NCBI GenBank assembly: GCA_944412495.1
Contig: CALYBL010000035.1
Span: 81,800-145,799, forward strand
Source: an uncultured Clostridia bacterium
GTDB lineage: Bacteria; Bacillota; Clostridia; Oscillospirales; Acutalibacteraceae
Direction of reading: 5' to 3'
DNA length: 64,000 nucleotides
This document shows positions 43,357-51,842 of this stretch, one piece after another; position 1 is the first letter of the stretch, and each line of letters starts with the position of its first letter. The notes beneath the pieces were generated by a model. It ran no database searches, was not told the DNA's origin, and saw only the letters and a list, made by a program, of their open reading frames with translations. Position numbers and translations under genes: made by a program.

Positions 43357-43385
43357 ATTATATTAAAAGCCTAACTTTTTGTCAA
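43357..43385 (-). promoter_or_regulatory. Consensus promoter of tyrS, overlapping the recN end
   Basis: On the minus strand TTGACA, a 17-base spacer and TATAAT form a perfect sigma-A promoter. The -35 box is made by the last sense codons of recN (Leu-Thr before Lys-Ser-stop). Transcription would start near 43350, exactly where the T-box leader begins. Confidence 0.88.
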
Positions 43386-45053
43386 GCCCGATTTCTCCGT
43401 TATCATCTCAGCCGCGCTTCTGAGCACCGACTCGCTCATGCTCGCGCCGCCCATTATGCGCGCTATCTCGCGCACGCGTCCGTCAAAATCAAGCGGCCTT
43501 ACAAGAGTAAATGTCCTTCCGCCCTCCACCGTTTTTTCAATAAGCAGGTGATTGTCGCCCGCCGCCGCTATCTGCGCAAGATGCGTTACGCATATGACCT
43601 GACTGCCCTTTGACGTCTGCTTGAGCTTTATGCCCACCTTCTCCGCTGCAAGTCCGCTTATACCGGCGTCTATCTCGTCATAAATAATGGTGCCGACGTC
43701 GTACTTGCCGCTCAGTGCGCTTTTCATGGCCAGCATTATGCGCGAAAGCTCGCCGCCCGACGCTATCCTTGAAAGCGGGCGCGGCTCCTCCCCGGGATTT
43801 GCCGAGATAAGGAATTCCACCGCGTCGGCGCCGTTTGAGGTGTACCTCGCCGGCTCTACCGACACGTAAAAGCTGACACTCGGCATGTTGAGGAACTGCA
43901 GCTCTCCTGCAAGCTTTCGGCTCAGCTCCTCGCCGGCAGATTTACGTGCTGACGTCAGCCTTAAAGCGACAGCTTCGAGCTCTTCGGACGCCTTATCAAG
44001 CTCACCCTCAAGCTCGGCTATCCGCTTATCCGCACCGATAATTCCGGCAGCCTCACGCTTGGATTCTTCAAGCAGCTCTATAAGTCCGCCCTCATCCGCC
44101 GAGTATTTGTGCGTAAGCCTGTAGAGCAAATCCAGCCGCTCTTCTGTCTCCTGCTGGCTGCCCGCGTCAAAATCAATATTGTCTGCCGTGCGCCTTACGG
44201 CCGAGAGTGCTTCCTCCATATCATACGCCGCAGAGCGCAGGCGCTCCGACAGCCCCGACAGAGAGACTTCATATTTTTCGGCCTGTGCCAAATTCTCCGC
44301 AGCGGACTCGGCAAGCTGCACGGCGCCCTGCGACATTTCGCCGCCGTCAAGCATGGCCGAACACGACGAGAGCAGCTCCATAAGCTTCTCGTAATTGCGG
44401 CACACCGCCTGCTTCTTTTTGAGCTCCTCTATCTCGCCGGGCCTTATATCGGCGCTTTCAAGCTCGTTTATCACAAACCTCAAATAATCAAGCCGCGCCG
44501 CTTTATCGCTCTCCGACTGCGTTAAAGAGCTTAGCTCTTTTTTTATGTCAACCGCCCTGCGGTAGCTTTTGTAGTACTCCCTCTTAATCTCGTCGTCCCC
44601 CGCAACGGCATCCAAATATTTTATATGGTTCTGCGGATTAAGCAGAAGCTGAGAATCGTGCTGGCCGTGTATGCTTATCAGCCTGCCGGCTATCTCCTTT
44701 ACAGTTGCCGCCGCCGCCGGAATGCCGCATATGCGGCAGCTGCTTTTGCCGTCCGCCGATATTACGCGCTGTATCAGCAGGCTCCCGTCCTCCTCCGGCT
44801 CATATCCCAGCTCTCTCAGCGTCGATATTATGGCGGCGTCGACGTTTTCAAACACCGCGCTGACCGACGCCCTGTCACATCCCGTCCTTATTATGCTCCT
44901 TGACGTGCGCTCGCCAAGCACTGCGTTTATAGAATCGATAAGTATAGACTTGCCCGCGCCGGTTTCGCCCGTGAGCACGTTAAAGCCGGCGGAAAATTCT
45001 ATCTCCGCATGCTCTATCACCGCTATATTGTTTATTGTCAGACTTTTCAGCAT
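43371..45053 (-). CDS. recN: DNA repair protein RecN
   Basis: RecN is an SMC-like ATPase that gathers broken DNA ends. The 560 residues show Walker A TGETGAGKSILIDSI (29-43), a long coiled coil at about 155-365, signature ASGGELSRIMLA, and Walker B TIIYDEIDAGISG. It is last in the dxs-tlyA-nadK-argR-recN run. The ATG at 45053 has only a weak GGTGAT site, and 87 bases separate it from argR. Confidence 0.96.
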   Translation of the reverse strand: MLKSLTINNIAVIEHAEIEFSAGFNVLTGETGAGKSILIDSINAVLGERTSRSIIRTGCDRASVSAVFENVDAAIISTLRELGYEPEEDGSLLIQRVISADGKSSCRICGIPAAAATVKEIAGRLISIHGQHDSQLLLNPQNHIKYLDAVAGDDEIKREYYKSYRRAVDIKKELSSLTQSESDKAARLDYLRFVINELESADIRPGEIEELKKKQAVCRNYEKLMELLSSCSAMLDGGEMSQGAVQLAESAAENLAQAEKYEVSLSGLSERLRSAAYDMEEALSAVRRTADNIDFDAGSQQETEERLDLLYRLTHKYSADEGGLIELLEESKREAAGIIGADKRIAELEGELDKASEELEAVALRLTSARKSAGEELSRKLAGELQFLNMPSVSFYVSVEPARYTSNGADAVEFLISANPGEEPRPLSRIASGGELSRIMLAMKSALSGKYDVGTIIYDEIDAGISGLAAEKVGIKLKQTSKGSQVICVTHLAQIAAAGDNHLLIEKTVEGGRTFTLVRPLDFDGRVREIARIMGGASMSESVLRSAAEMITEKSGLTKS

Positions 45054-45140
45054 ACTATCACCGCAAAAACAGCGTAATGTATATTACCTTTACATCATAA
45101 TATTGTAATCAAAATAAAAATCTGCTATATTAAAGTATAA

Positions 45141-45587
45141 TTACTTGTCAAGAAAGCTGCGGAAAAGCTCCGTCAGCTTGGCGGCGTCCTTCTCGCTTGC
45201 CGCTATTACGAGTATCGTATCGTCACCCGACACCGTGCCTATTATCTCCGAAATGTCCATGGCGTCAATAGCCGCGGCGGCCGCGGACGCCGTGCCGGAG
45301 TAACATTTTACGACGACGTCGTTCATAGCGTAATTAACGCTTATGACCGAGCTTTTAAATATGGTCCTGTAATTGTTCATGGGCGAATTGGGCCGACGGT
45401 GAACGTACCTCGAACGGCCGTCGTGACCCTGCGCCTTTATCAGATGAAGCTCCTTTATATCACGCGAAACCGTCGCCTGTGTGACGTTGTAGCCGGCCCT
45501 TTTGAGCAGGCGCATAAGCTCCTCCTGCGTGTCGACATAATTTGATGAGATTATATCAAGTACAGCCCTCTGCCGCTCGTTTTTCAT
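45141..45587 (-). CDS. argR: Arginine repressor ArgR
   Basis: ArgR is an arginine-sensing regulator of arginine metabolism genes. The 148 residues have the winged HTH (VTQATVSRDIKELHLIKAQG) and the C-terminal hexamerisation/arginine-binding domain (GTVSGDDTILVIAAS, with the Asp pair). Its position between nadK and recN is conserved in Bacillota. The ATG follows AAAGGGAG. Confidence 0.95.
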   Translation of the reverse strand: MKNERQRAVLDIISSNYVDTQEELMRLLKRAGYNVTQATVSRDIKELHLIKAQGHDGRSRYVHRRPNSPMNNYRTIFKSSVISVNYAMNDVVVKCYSGTASAAAAAIDAMDISEIIGTVSGDDTILVIAASEKDAAKLTELFRSFLDK

Positions 45588-45600
45588 TTGCGTCTCCCTT

Positions 45601-46422
45601 TCATATCTCCATCCTGTCTCTCATCTTGCTCTTGAATATATGATAAAAGCTGTCGCTCTTTATTTTTATAAGCTGAGCCGATTTGTCCGGCGATTTTTTC
45701 ACCCTTATTATCTCGCTGCCGTCAAGCTTTATATACTCCTCGCCGTCTATGGTGAGCATGACCTCGCTGCACGGACGTATGTCGCAGGCAATCTCAAGAA
45801 GCGAATTGTTCTTTACGAGTATCGAGCGCGAAAACAGCGAGTGCGGGCATATCGGCGTTATGAGTATGCTGTCAAGCAGCGGGTCGATAACCGGACCGCC
45901 CGCCGAAATGGCGTATGCCGTAGAGCCTGTCGGCGTCGACACGATAAGCCCGTCCGCGCGGTATTTGCTCATGTCCGCGCCGTCGCATTTTACGGCTATG
46001 TCAACTATCCTCGACGTAACGCTTTTGGCGATGACAGCGTCATTGAAGCAGAGATACTCCCTGCTGCCGCGGCCGTTCTCAACCGTAACGTCCAGCATCA
46101 TACGGCGCTCTGTCTCATACTCACCGGTCTTAAGAGCGGCAAGACGCGAAAGCTCGTTTACCTCGAGCCCGGCCATAAAGCCCAGCCGTCCGGTATTTAT
46201 GCCGAGCACAGGCTTATTGTACAGCGCGGCCTTTTTCGCGTTGTGTATTATGGTGCCGTCCCCGCCGATGATTATGACAAAATCACAGCTGTCGTCTATT
46301 ATATTCTCGCCCTCGCCGGCAACTCTTACACCTATCCCATTCTTTCCGAGCACCGAGCAGACCTCGTCTACATACGAATTAATATTCTGCTTTTCATAGT
46401 TTGGTATTACCGCTGCTTTCAT
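45601..46422 (-). CDS. nadK: NAD kinase
   Basis: The enzyme phosphorylates NAD to NADP using ATP or polyphosphate. The 273 residues contain the GGDGT motif (IIGGDGTIIHNA), the FNDAVI block with the substrate Asn-Asp, and TPTGSTAYAISAGGP. The ATG at 46422 follows GGGGAG. A gap of 245 bases separates it from tlyA; a 60-codon frame in that gap looks like noise. Confidence 0.96.
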   Translation of the reverse strand: MKAAVIPNYEKQNINSYVDEVCSVLGKNGIGVRVAGEGENIIDDSCDFVIIIGGDGTIIHNAKKAALYNKPVLGINTGRLGFMAGLEVNELSRLAALKTGEYETERRMMLDVTVENGRGSREYLCFNDAVIAKSVTSRIVDIAVKCDGADMSKYRADGLIVSTPTGSTAYAISAGGPVIDPLLDSILITPICPHSLFSRSILVKNNSLLEIACDIRPCSEVMLTIDGEEYIKLDGSEIIRVKKSPDKSAQLIKIKSDSFYHIFKSKMRDRMEI

Positions 46423-46667
46423 ACTGCGCTCCCCAAATCAAATTTAAGCCCACTTTTGACTTATATTGTACAACAGCCGTCCACACTCATCAAGTGTGAA
46501 TTTGCCTGCGGCCGAGAAAGTGTCTAAAGCCTCAAAGCAGCCGCCGTACGCTTGCAGCAGCTTTGCCGTTCCTTTTTTATACATTAAAACGCGGCATCTA
46601 AAACGCGGTATCGCTGACACAGGCATATCTATGCCGGACTTTTCGCACGCGGCACTGCCTTTCCCGT

Positions 46668-47459
46668 CTACCTCAGCTCGTCAAACGCCTGTCTTGCCAC
46701 TGAGCGTACATCTACCGGCATAGAATCTCCATCTCCGACATAAGCAAGATATTCTATATTGCCGTCGCCGCCGGTTATTGGTGAAAATGTCATTCCCTTT
46801 ACAGAAAAACCGCTATCCTCCGCATATTCTAAAAAGCCGTTTAAAACCTCTATATGCGTTTTGATATCACGGACTATGCCATTTTTCCCGACTCCGCGCC
46901 CGCCGGTCTCAAACTGGGGTTTGACAAGTAAAACAGCCTGACAGTTATCTTTCAGCACCGAGCGCAGCCTTGGGAGAATCAGCCGCAGCGAGATAAAAGA
47001 AACATCCGCGCAGGCAAAGTCCACGCGGCTATCAAATAAAGACAAATCTATATCTCTGAAATTGATGTTTTCAAGATTTATCACCCTTTTATCCTCATGC
47101 AGTGATTTGTGGAGCTGACCGGCACCCACATCCACCGCGTAGACCCTTGCAGCGCCGCGCTGCAAGAGGCAGTCGGTAAATCCTCCGGTGGAGGCGCCGA
47201 CGTCGCAGGCGGTAAGCCCCGCAACGGATATATCAAAAAAGTCCAGCGCCCTTTCGAGCTTATAGCCGCCGCGCCCGACATACTCCTCAGATTTAAGCAG
47301 TAATATATCATCGTCTGCCGATACCGACTGCGCCGGCTTTGACGCAATGCGGCCGTTTACCTCAACCGCTCCTGTGATTATGCTCCTGCGGGCCTTTTCA
47401 CGGCTCTCGCACAGCCCTCTGCTCACCAGCTCCGTATCCAGACGGTTTTTATCCCGCAT
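46668..47459 (-). CDS. tlyA: TlyA family rRNA 2'-O-methyltransferase / hemolysin-like
   Basis: The 263 residues combine an N-terminal S4 RNA-binding domain (LDTELVSRGLCESREKARRS) with an FtsJ-like SAM-dependent methyltransferase (CDVGASTGGFTDCLLQRGA, then FACADVSFISL). TlyA proteins 2'-O-methylate rRNA; the hemolysin label is historical. The position next to dxs and nadK is typical of Bacillota. The ATG at 47459 follows AAAGGAG. Confidence 0.95.
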   Translation of the reverse strand: MRDKNRLDTELVSRGLCESREKARRSIITGAVEVNGRIASKPAQSVSADDDILLLKSEEYVGRGGYKLERALDFFDISVAGLTACDVGASTGGFTDCLLQRGAARVYAVDVGAGQLHKSLHEDKRVINLENINFRDIDLSLFDSRVDFACADVSFISLRLILPRLRSVLKDNCQAVLLVKPQFETGGRGVGKNGIVRDIKTHIEVLNGFLEYAEDSGFSVKGMTFSPITGGDGNIEYLAYVGDGDSMPVDVRSVARQAFDELR

Positions 47460-48136
47460 ACCGCACTCCTTTACTCAATTCCCGTAAGATTTTATCATCT
47501 CAGTCCTGTCACAAGCTGCTTTCAGCTCAGTCGGCAGCTCCGGCACACCGGCAGTTTGCACGGCCTTTTAATGGTCTTTGCCATGCCAGCCTCAAGCGGG
47601 TGCATAACTGTCACCGCATATAGATACCGCCCGCAGCCGATTAATATAAATCACCGACGGTGCCGCGCTGCCTTTTAATGCTGACAAGCACTTCCAGCAT
47701 AACCCTTACCGCGAGCTTCCTGCCTGTCTTGGGTATAATCATTGCCTTATCCGCCAAATCCTTCAGCCAAAATGTGCATTCCTATGGCCTTGCACATTCG
47801 TCACATAGCAGCGGACTCACGTCGGAGCACAGTCCGCTTTGCTCCGGCTTATTTTTTTGCCTGCGGCTTCAAAATAAGCCATCCGCCCGCTCCCTTGCCT
47901 GCCCTCTTGCGGGTACCCGGCTCTGTCTGCGGCGTTGGGACTGCCTTGCCAGTCGCCGGCCGCGGCTTGGGCCTCTGCTCGCTGTACCCGCCGCCGGCGC
48001 TCGCAGGTATTGCCCCTTTCCGCAAAAGGTCACACTCGGCACCTGCTCGGCCTAAAGCGTCCTCGCGACGGGTCGCTGTCGCTGCCAACCTTTTGCGGGT
48101 TTAAGTCCACCTTTCAAAGATGTGAAGGCATCACTT
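47460..48136. other. Non-coding gap inside the dxs-tlyA run, filled by repeat A+B
   Basis: Bases 47893-48130 are a complete A+B repeat on the minus strand, starting right after the dxs stop. A 10-bp perfect hairpin GGCTTATTTT/AAAATAAGCC (47846-47880) follows it. The remainder up to tlyA has no gene. Most Bacillota have dxs and tlyA nearly adjacent, so this gap looks inserted. Confidence 0.65.
47893..48130 (-). repeat. Dispersed repeat A+B, most complete copy
   Basis: Read on the minus strand, part A runs from GATGCCTTCAC to GGCAATA and contains the arms CCGCAAAAGGT and ACCTTTTGCGG (plus-strand positions 48088-48098 and 48020-48030), separated by 57 bases. Part B follows at once (48009 to 47893; CCTGCGAGCG to GGCAGGCAAGG) and aligns with the tandem units at 41.3-41.6 kb. 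This copy shows that A and B form one element of about 240 bases. Confidence 0.8.
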
Positions 48137-50059
48137 TTACTGTCTCTTGACAGTCTCGCGCTCAAAGGTTGATTTTATTATGTCAACCATAGAATCTGTG
48201 TCAAGATGATGCTTTCTCAGTGCGCTCGCCACCGTTGACTGAGGAACAAAGCCCTCATCTACCGCCGTAACCTTAAAGCTGCCCTTATAGCCGCGCTCAA
48301 GCAGAGTATAGGCCATATGCTCACCTATGCCGCCGTTTTCCATAGTCTCTTCAAAAACAAAAATATTTTTGTAAGAGCCGAGGCGTTCATATAAATCATC
48401 AGGCAGGGGCCATATGCGATTTAGCTTTATTATGTCAACTTTAATCCCGTCGTCGGCAAGCTGTAAATAAGCATCACAGGCACTGCCGAAAATGCGGCCG
48501 TAGGTAACCAGCGCGGTGTCGGAGCCGCTCTCTATCACGTCGAACGGCAGATCCTTGGGGATATACGGCATGCTTATGGCCGGCTGTGCGCCCCGCGGAT
48601 ATCTGACTGCAGCGACCGAAGGCGCGTCATATATGGCGAGCTTCAGAAAAAGCTCTGTTTCGGCATATGTGCTCGGTGAATATATATATATTCCCGGCAC
48701 CGTGCGCAGAAAGGCCACGTCAAACAGTCCCTGATGCGTTTCGCCGTCCTCACCGACAATACCTGCCCTGTCGACGCCAAGTACCAGCTTGAGCCCCTGG
48801 GTGGCGGCGTCGTGCAGTATCTGGTCATAGCTGCGCTGCAAAAACGAGGAGTAAACGGCGAACACCGGCACCAGTCCCTTTCGTGCCAATCCGCAGGAAA
48901 AGGTCACTGCATGCTCCTCTGCTATTCCGACATCGTAAAACCTGTCCTTAAACAGCGAGCGGAACATAGAAAGCCCCGTGCCCTCCGTCATGGCGGCGGT
49001 TATTGCGCAGATGCGGTCGTCGTCAGTAGCTATTTTGCAGAGTGCTGCGCCGAACACATATGAAAAATTGTCGCTTCCGCTCTGATAGTCGCCCGTCTCT
49101 ATATCAAAGCCCGGTATACCGTGATAATTCTTGGGATTCTTTTCCGCATGCGTGTAGCCCTTGCCCTTTATCGTGTTTATGTGTATGAGTGTGGGGCGCT
49201 TCATGCTCTTCGCCGTTTCCAGCACTGACAGCAGCCTGCCCATATCGTGGCCGTCAACGGGGCCGAGGTATGAAAAGCCCATGTCCTCAAACAGCGTGCT
49301 GTGATACAGTGAGTTTTTGATGCGGGTTTTGGATTTAAGGAGCCAATTTCTAAGCGGCATGCCGATAAGGGGTATGCGCTGTACGAACTTCTCAACCCTT
49401 CTTTTCATTTTGTAATAGCCCGGCTTTGAGCGTATTGTCGCAAGATATCTGGCGATGCCGCCGACATTGCGGGAGATTGACATCTTGTTGTCGTTGAGTA
49501 TGACTATCAGCTTATCCTTGCTTCGGCCGGCGTTGTTGAGTCCCTCAAACGCCAGTCCGCCTGTCATGGCACCGTCGCCTATAACCGCCACCACGTAGCC
49601 GTCTGACAGATTTATGGCGTTGCCGCGGGCAAAGCCGTACGCCGCGGATATTGATGTACTGGCATGCCCAGTTATAAATGCGTCATGCTCGCTTTCCTGC
49701 GGCCGCGGGAAGCCGGATATGCCGCCCTCCTGCCGCAGCTTGTAAAAAACGTCCCTGCGCCCGGTCAGTATCTTATGCGTATAGCACTGATGGCCCACGT
49801 CAAATATTATGGTGTCCTTTGGCGAATCGAATGACTTGTGCAGAGCGACGGTAAGCTCCACCACGCCTAAATTTGAGGCAAGGTGCCCTCCTGTTTTTGA
49901 GACGGTGTCGATAAGCATTGTTCTTATCTCGGAGCAAAGCTCGTTAAGCTCGCCGACGGAAAGCTTTTTCAAGTCCTCCGGCGAGTTTATACCGTCGAGT
50001 ATATTCTTCTTAGCGTCAGCCAGACCAGTGTTGATGGCCTTTGCCCCTGAGCCCTTCAT
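48137..50059 (-). CDS. dxs: 1-deoxy-D-xylulose-5-phosphate synthase
   Basis: The first enzyme of the MEP isoprenoid pathway makes DXP from pyruvate and glyceraldehyde-3-phosphate using thiamine diphosphate. The 640 residues show the ThDP motif GDGAMTGGLAFEGLNN..NDNKMS, DRAGIVGEDGETHQG, and the C-terminal transketolase domain. An ATG at 50059 with GGAG 10 bases upstream gives an N-terminal extension of about 26 residues before the conserved INSPEDLKKLS. It lies with ispA, which uses MEP-derived precursors. Confidence 0.96.
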   Translation of the reverse strand: MKGSGAKAINTGLADAKKNILDGINSPEDLKKLSVGELNELCSEIRTMLIDTVSKTGGHLASNLGVVELTVALHKSFDSPKDTIIFDVGHQCYTHKILTGRRDVFYKLRQEGGISGFPRPQESEHDAFITGHASTSISAAYGFARGNAINLSDGYVVAVIGDGAMTGGLAFEGLNNAGRSKDKLIVILNDNKMSISRNVGGIARYLATIRSKPGYYKMKRRVEKFVQRIPLIGMPLRNWLLKSKTRIKNSLYHSTLFEDMGFSYLGPVDGHDMGRLLSVLETAKSMKRPTLIHINTIKGKGYTHAEKNPKNYHGIPGFDIETGDYQSGSDNFSYVFGAALCKIATDDDRICAITAAMTEGTGLSMFRSLFKDRFYDVGIAEEHAVTFSCGLARKGLVPVFAVYSSFLQRSYDQILHDAATQGLKLVLGVDRAGIVGEDGETHQGLFDVAFLRTVPGIYIYSPSTYAETELFLKLAIYDAPSVAAVRYPRGAQPAISMPYIPKDLPFDVIESGSDTALVTYGRIFGSACDAYLQLADDGIKVDIIKLNRIWPLPDDLYERLGSYKNIFVFEETMENGGIGEHMAYTLLERGYKGSFKVTAVDEGFVPQSTVASALRKHHLDTDSMVDIIKSTFERETVKRQ

Positions 50060-50277
50060 AATACAAATACTCCAAATAATAAAAATAGGCCCGAAAATAC
50101 ATCGCGCAGACCTGCCGGCGACGGCAGCATTGCATGCGGACATATGCTTTCTGCATATTAATGGGCCTTTTACACACTGAAATAAAGCGCAAACCTCTTT
50201 GCATATTTCTCATTTTAGCATTAATATATGAACAAAAAATATATAAAATATGTAAATATCCAAAATGTTGAAATTTA

Positions 50278-50721
50278 TCACATAATAGCCATAGGCATTA
50301 TTATTCCGAGCAGCACGCCGCCGAGCACCTCAAACGGTGTGTGGCCCAGCACCTCTTTAAGCTCCTTGCCCTGCTCGTCCTCATCAATATCAAGATGATT
50401 CATAACCCTGTTTATTGCCTTGGCCTGTTCACCCGCAGCGCGTCTGACGCCCATTGCGTCATATATCACAACGCAGGCGAGCACCACCGCAACGGCAAAT
50501 GCAACAGAGCCCGGACCCGCCGCCTTGCCTGTGGCGATAACGAGCGAGGTAACCATTGCCGAATGAGAGCTCGGCATACCGCCGGCCCCAAAAAGCCTTT
50601 CCGGAATAAATTCCCTTGTCGTTATAAAGGCAATCAGAAACTTGATAATCTGCGCTGCCATCCACGACAGCACAGGCACCATAAGCACATAATTGCCGAA
50701 TAACTCCTTTAACGTCTGCAT
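50278..50721 (-). CDS. Divergent PAP2 family membrane protein
   Basis: The 147 residues contain four or five membrane segments and the phosphatase-like motif GGMPSSHSAMVTSL plus GVRRAAGEQAKAIN and the C-terminal LGHTPFEVLGG. This is the DUF212/divergent PAP2 family, lipid-phosphatase-like and often found between ispA and dxs in Clostridia. A role in prenyl-phosphate handling is inference from context. The ATG at 50721 follows GGAGG. Confidence 0.92.
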   Translation of the reverse strand: MQTLKELFGNYVLMVPVLSWMAAQIIKFLIAFITTREFIPERLFGAGGMPSSHSAMVTSLVIATGKAAGPGSVAFAVAVVLACVVIYDAMGVRRAAGEQAKAINRVMNHLDIDEDEQGKELKEVLGHTPFEVLGGVLLGIIMPMAIM

Positions 50722-50746
50722 AAATTCCTCCAACAGCCGCTTCTTA

Positions 50747-51625
50747 TCAATATCCTCTTGCGGCAAGATAATCGGCAAGCTCGCACAGGCTTTGACCGTA
50801 TTTGAAGCCGCTTGCCGCTGCCTTGGCACGCTCAGACAGCTTTCGCACCAGCTCACGCGACCCATCTATGCCGAGCAGCGTAACATACGTCTGCTTGCCG
50901 TTCTCCAAATCACTGCCCAAGGGCTTGCCGAGCTCGGTCTCATCCGCCGTTACATCAAGTATATCGTCCACAATTTGATATGCAAGTCCTATCGCCTCGG
51001 CATATTCCTCGGCAGCGCCCGCCTCCTCCGGCGTTGCGCCGGCAAGCAGGCAGCCCGCCTTGGCGGCGCCGGTTATCATGGCGCCGGTTTTAAGTGAATG
51101 TATAAGCTTTAAATGCTCAATATCCGTACTGCGTCCGGCGTTTTCAAGATCGAGCATCTGCCCGCCGGCCATACCGCGCATACCCGCCGCCTCTGCCAGC
51201 ACCGACACTGCCGCTATGATATTTTTCGGACTGTGATACAGACTGTCGCATTTAAGCGCTGTCTCAAATGCGAGCGCCTGAAGCGCATCGCCCGCAAGCA
51301 GCGCCGTCTGTTCGCCGAAGGCAATGTGGCAGGATGGCTTTCCGCGGCGCATGTCGTCGTCATCCATTATCGGCATATCATCGTGTATGAGAGAATATGC
51401 GTGAATCATCTCAAAGGCGCAGGCCAGCGGCAGCGCCTTTTCATAATTTTCGTCAAGCTGGCGGTAAAACTCCAGCACAAGTGCAGGACGTATGCACTTT
51501 CCGCCGGCCAGCAGGCTGTAGCGCATAGCCTGAGCCAGCTTTGGTGCAGGGCTCTGCTCCGAAACATATTCCTCAAGCGCTTTTTTTACCAGCGCCGCGT
51601 ATTCATTAAGCCTGTCTTTAATCAT
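50747..51625 (-). CDS. ispA: Polyprenyl (farnesyl/geranyl) diphosphate synthase
   Basis: A trans-prenyltransferase of 292 residues condenses DMAPP/IPP to C15 or similar products. The first Asp-rich motif is DDMPIMDDDDMRRG and the second is DDILD in YQIVDDILDVT; GGKCIRPALVL and FEMIHAYSLIHDD precede. The ATG at 51625 lies inside the last codons of xseB, indicating coupling. It is upstream of PAP2 and dxs in the same transcript. Confidence 0.94.
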   Translation of the reverse strand: MIKDRLNEYAALVKKALEEYVSEQSPAPKLAQAMRYSLLAGGKCIRPALVLEFYRQLDENYEKALPLACAFEMIHAYSLIHDDMPIMDDDDMRRGKPSCHIAFGEQTALLAGDALQALAFETALKCDSLYHSPKNIIAAVSVLAEAAGMRGMAGGQMLDLENAGRSTDIEHLKLIHSLKTGAMITGAAKAGCLLAGATPEEAGAAEEYAEAIGLAYQIVDDILDVTADETELGKPLGSDLENGKQTYVTLLGIDGSRELVRKLSERAKAAASGFKYGQSLCELADYLAARGY

Positions 51626-51836
51626 CGCCGTACTCACTCTCCGCGCCCTCATCATCCGAAAATTCCGTTATCTTCTGCCTGGCCGTCTTAAGCCTGTCGC
51701 TGCACAGCTTAGCCATTTTCATGCCCTCCTCATACAGCCTTATCGATTCGTCAAGCGTTATTTCCTCCGACTCAAGCCTGTCCGCTATCTCCTCAAGGCG
51801 CGCTATGGCCTGCTCAAAAGTTATATTTTCAGGCAT
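51618..51836 (-). CDS. xseB: Exodeoxyribonuclease VII small subunit
   Basis: The 72 residues match the XseB helical hairpin (TFEQAIARLEEIADRLESEE, then LYEEGMKMAKLCSDRLKTA). It forms the ssDNA exonuclease with XseA, encoded 6 bases upstream. The C-terminal tail is unusually acidic (DDEGAESEYGDD). It overlaps the ispA start by 8 bases. Confidence 0.95.
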   Translation of the reverse strand: MPENITFEQAIARLEEIADRLESEEITLDESIRLYEEGMKMAKLCSDRLKTARQKITEFSDDEGAESEYGDD

Positions 51837-51842
51837 GATTGA

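Noticed and set aside
46444..46626. 60-codon frame between nadK and tlyA
   Set aside because: No ribosome site, no family resemblance, and Cys/Arg-rich shadow-like composition.
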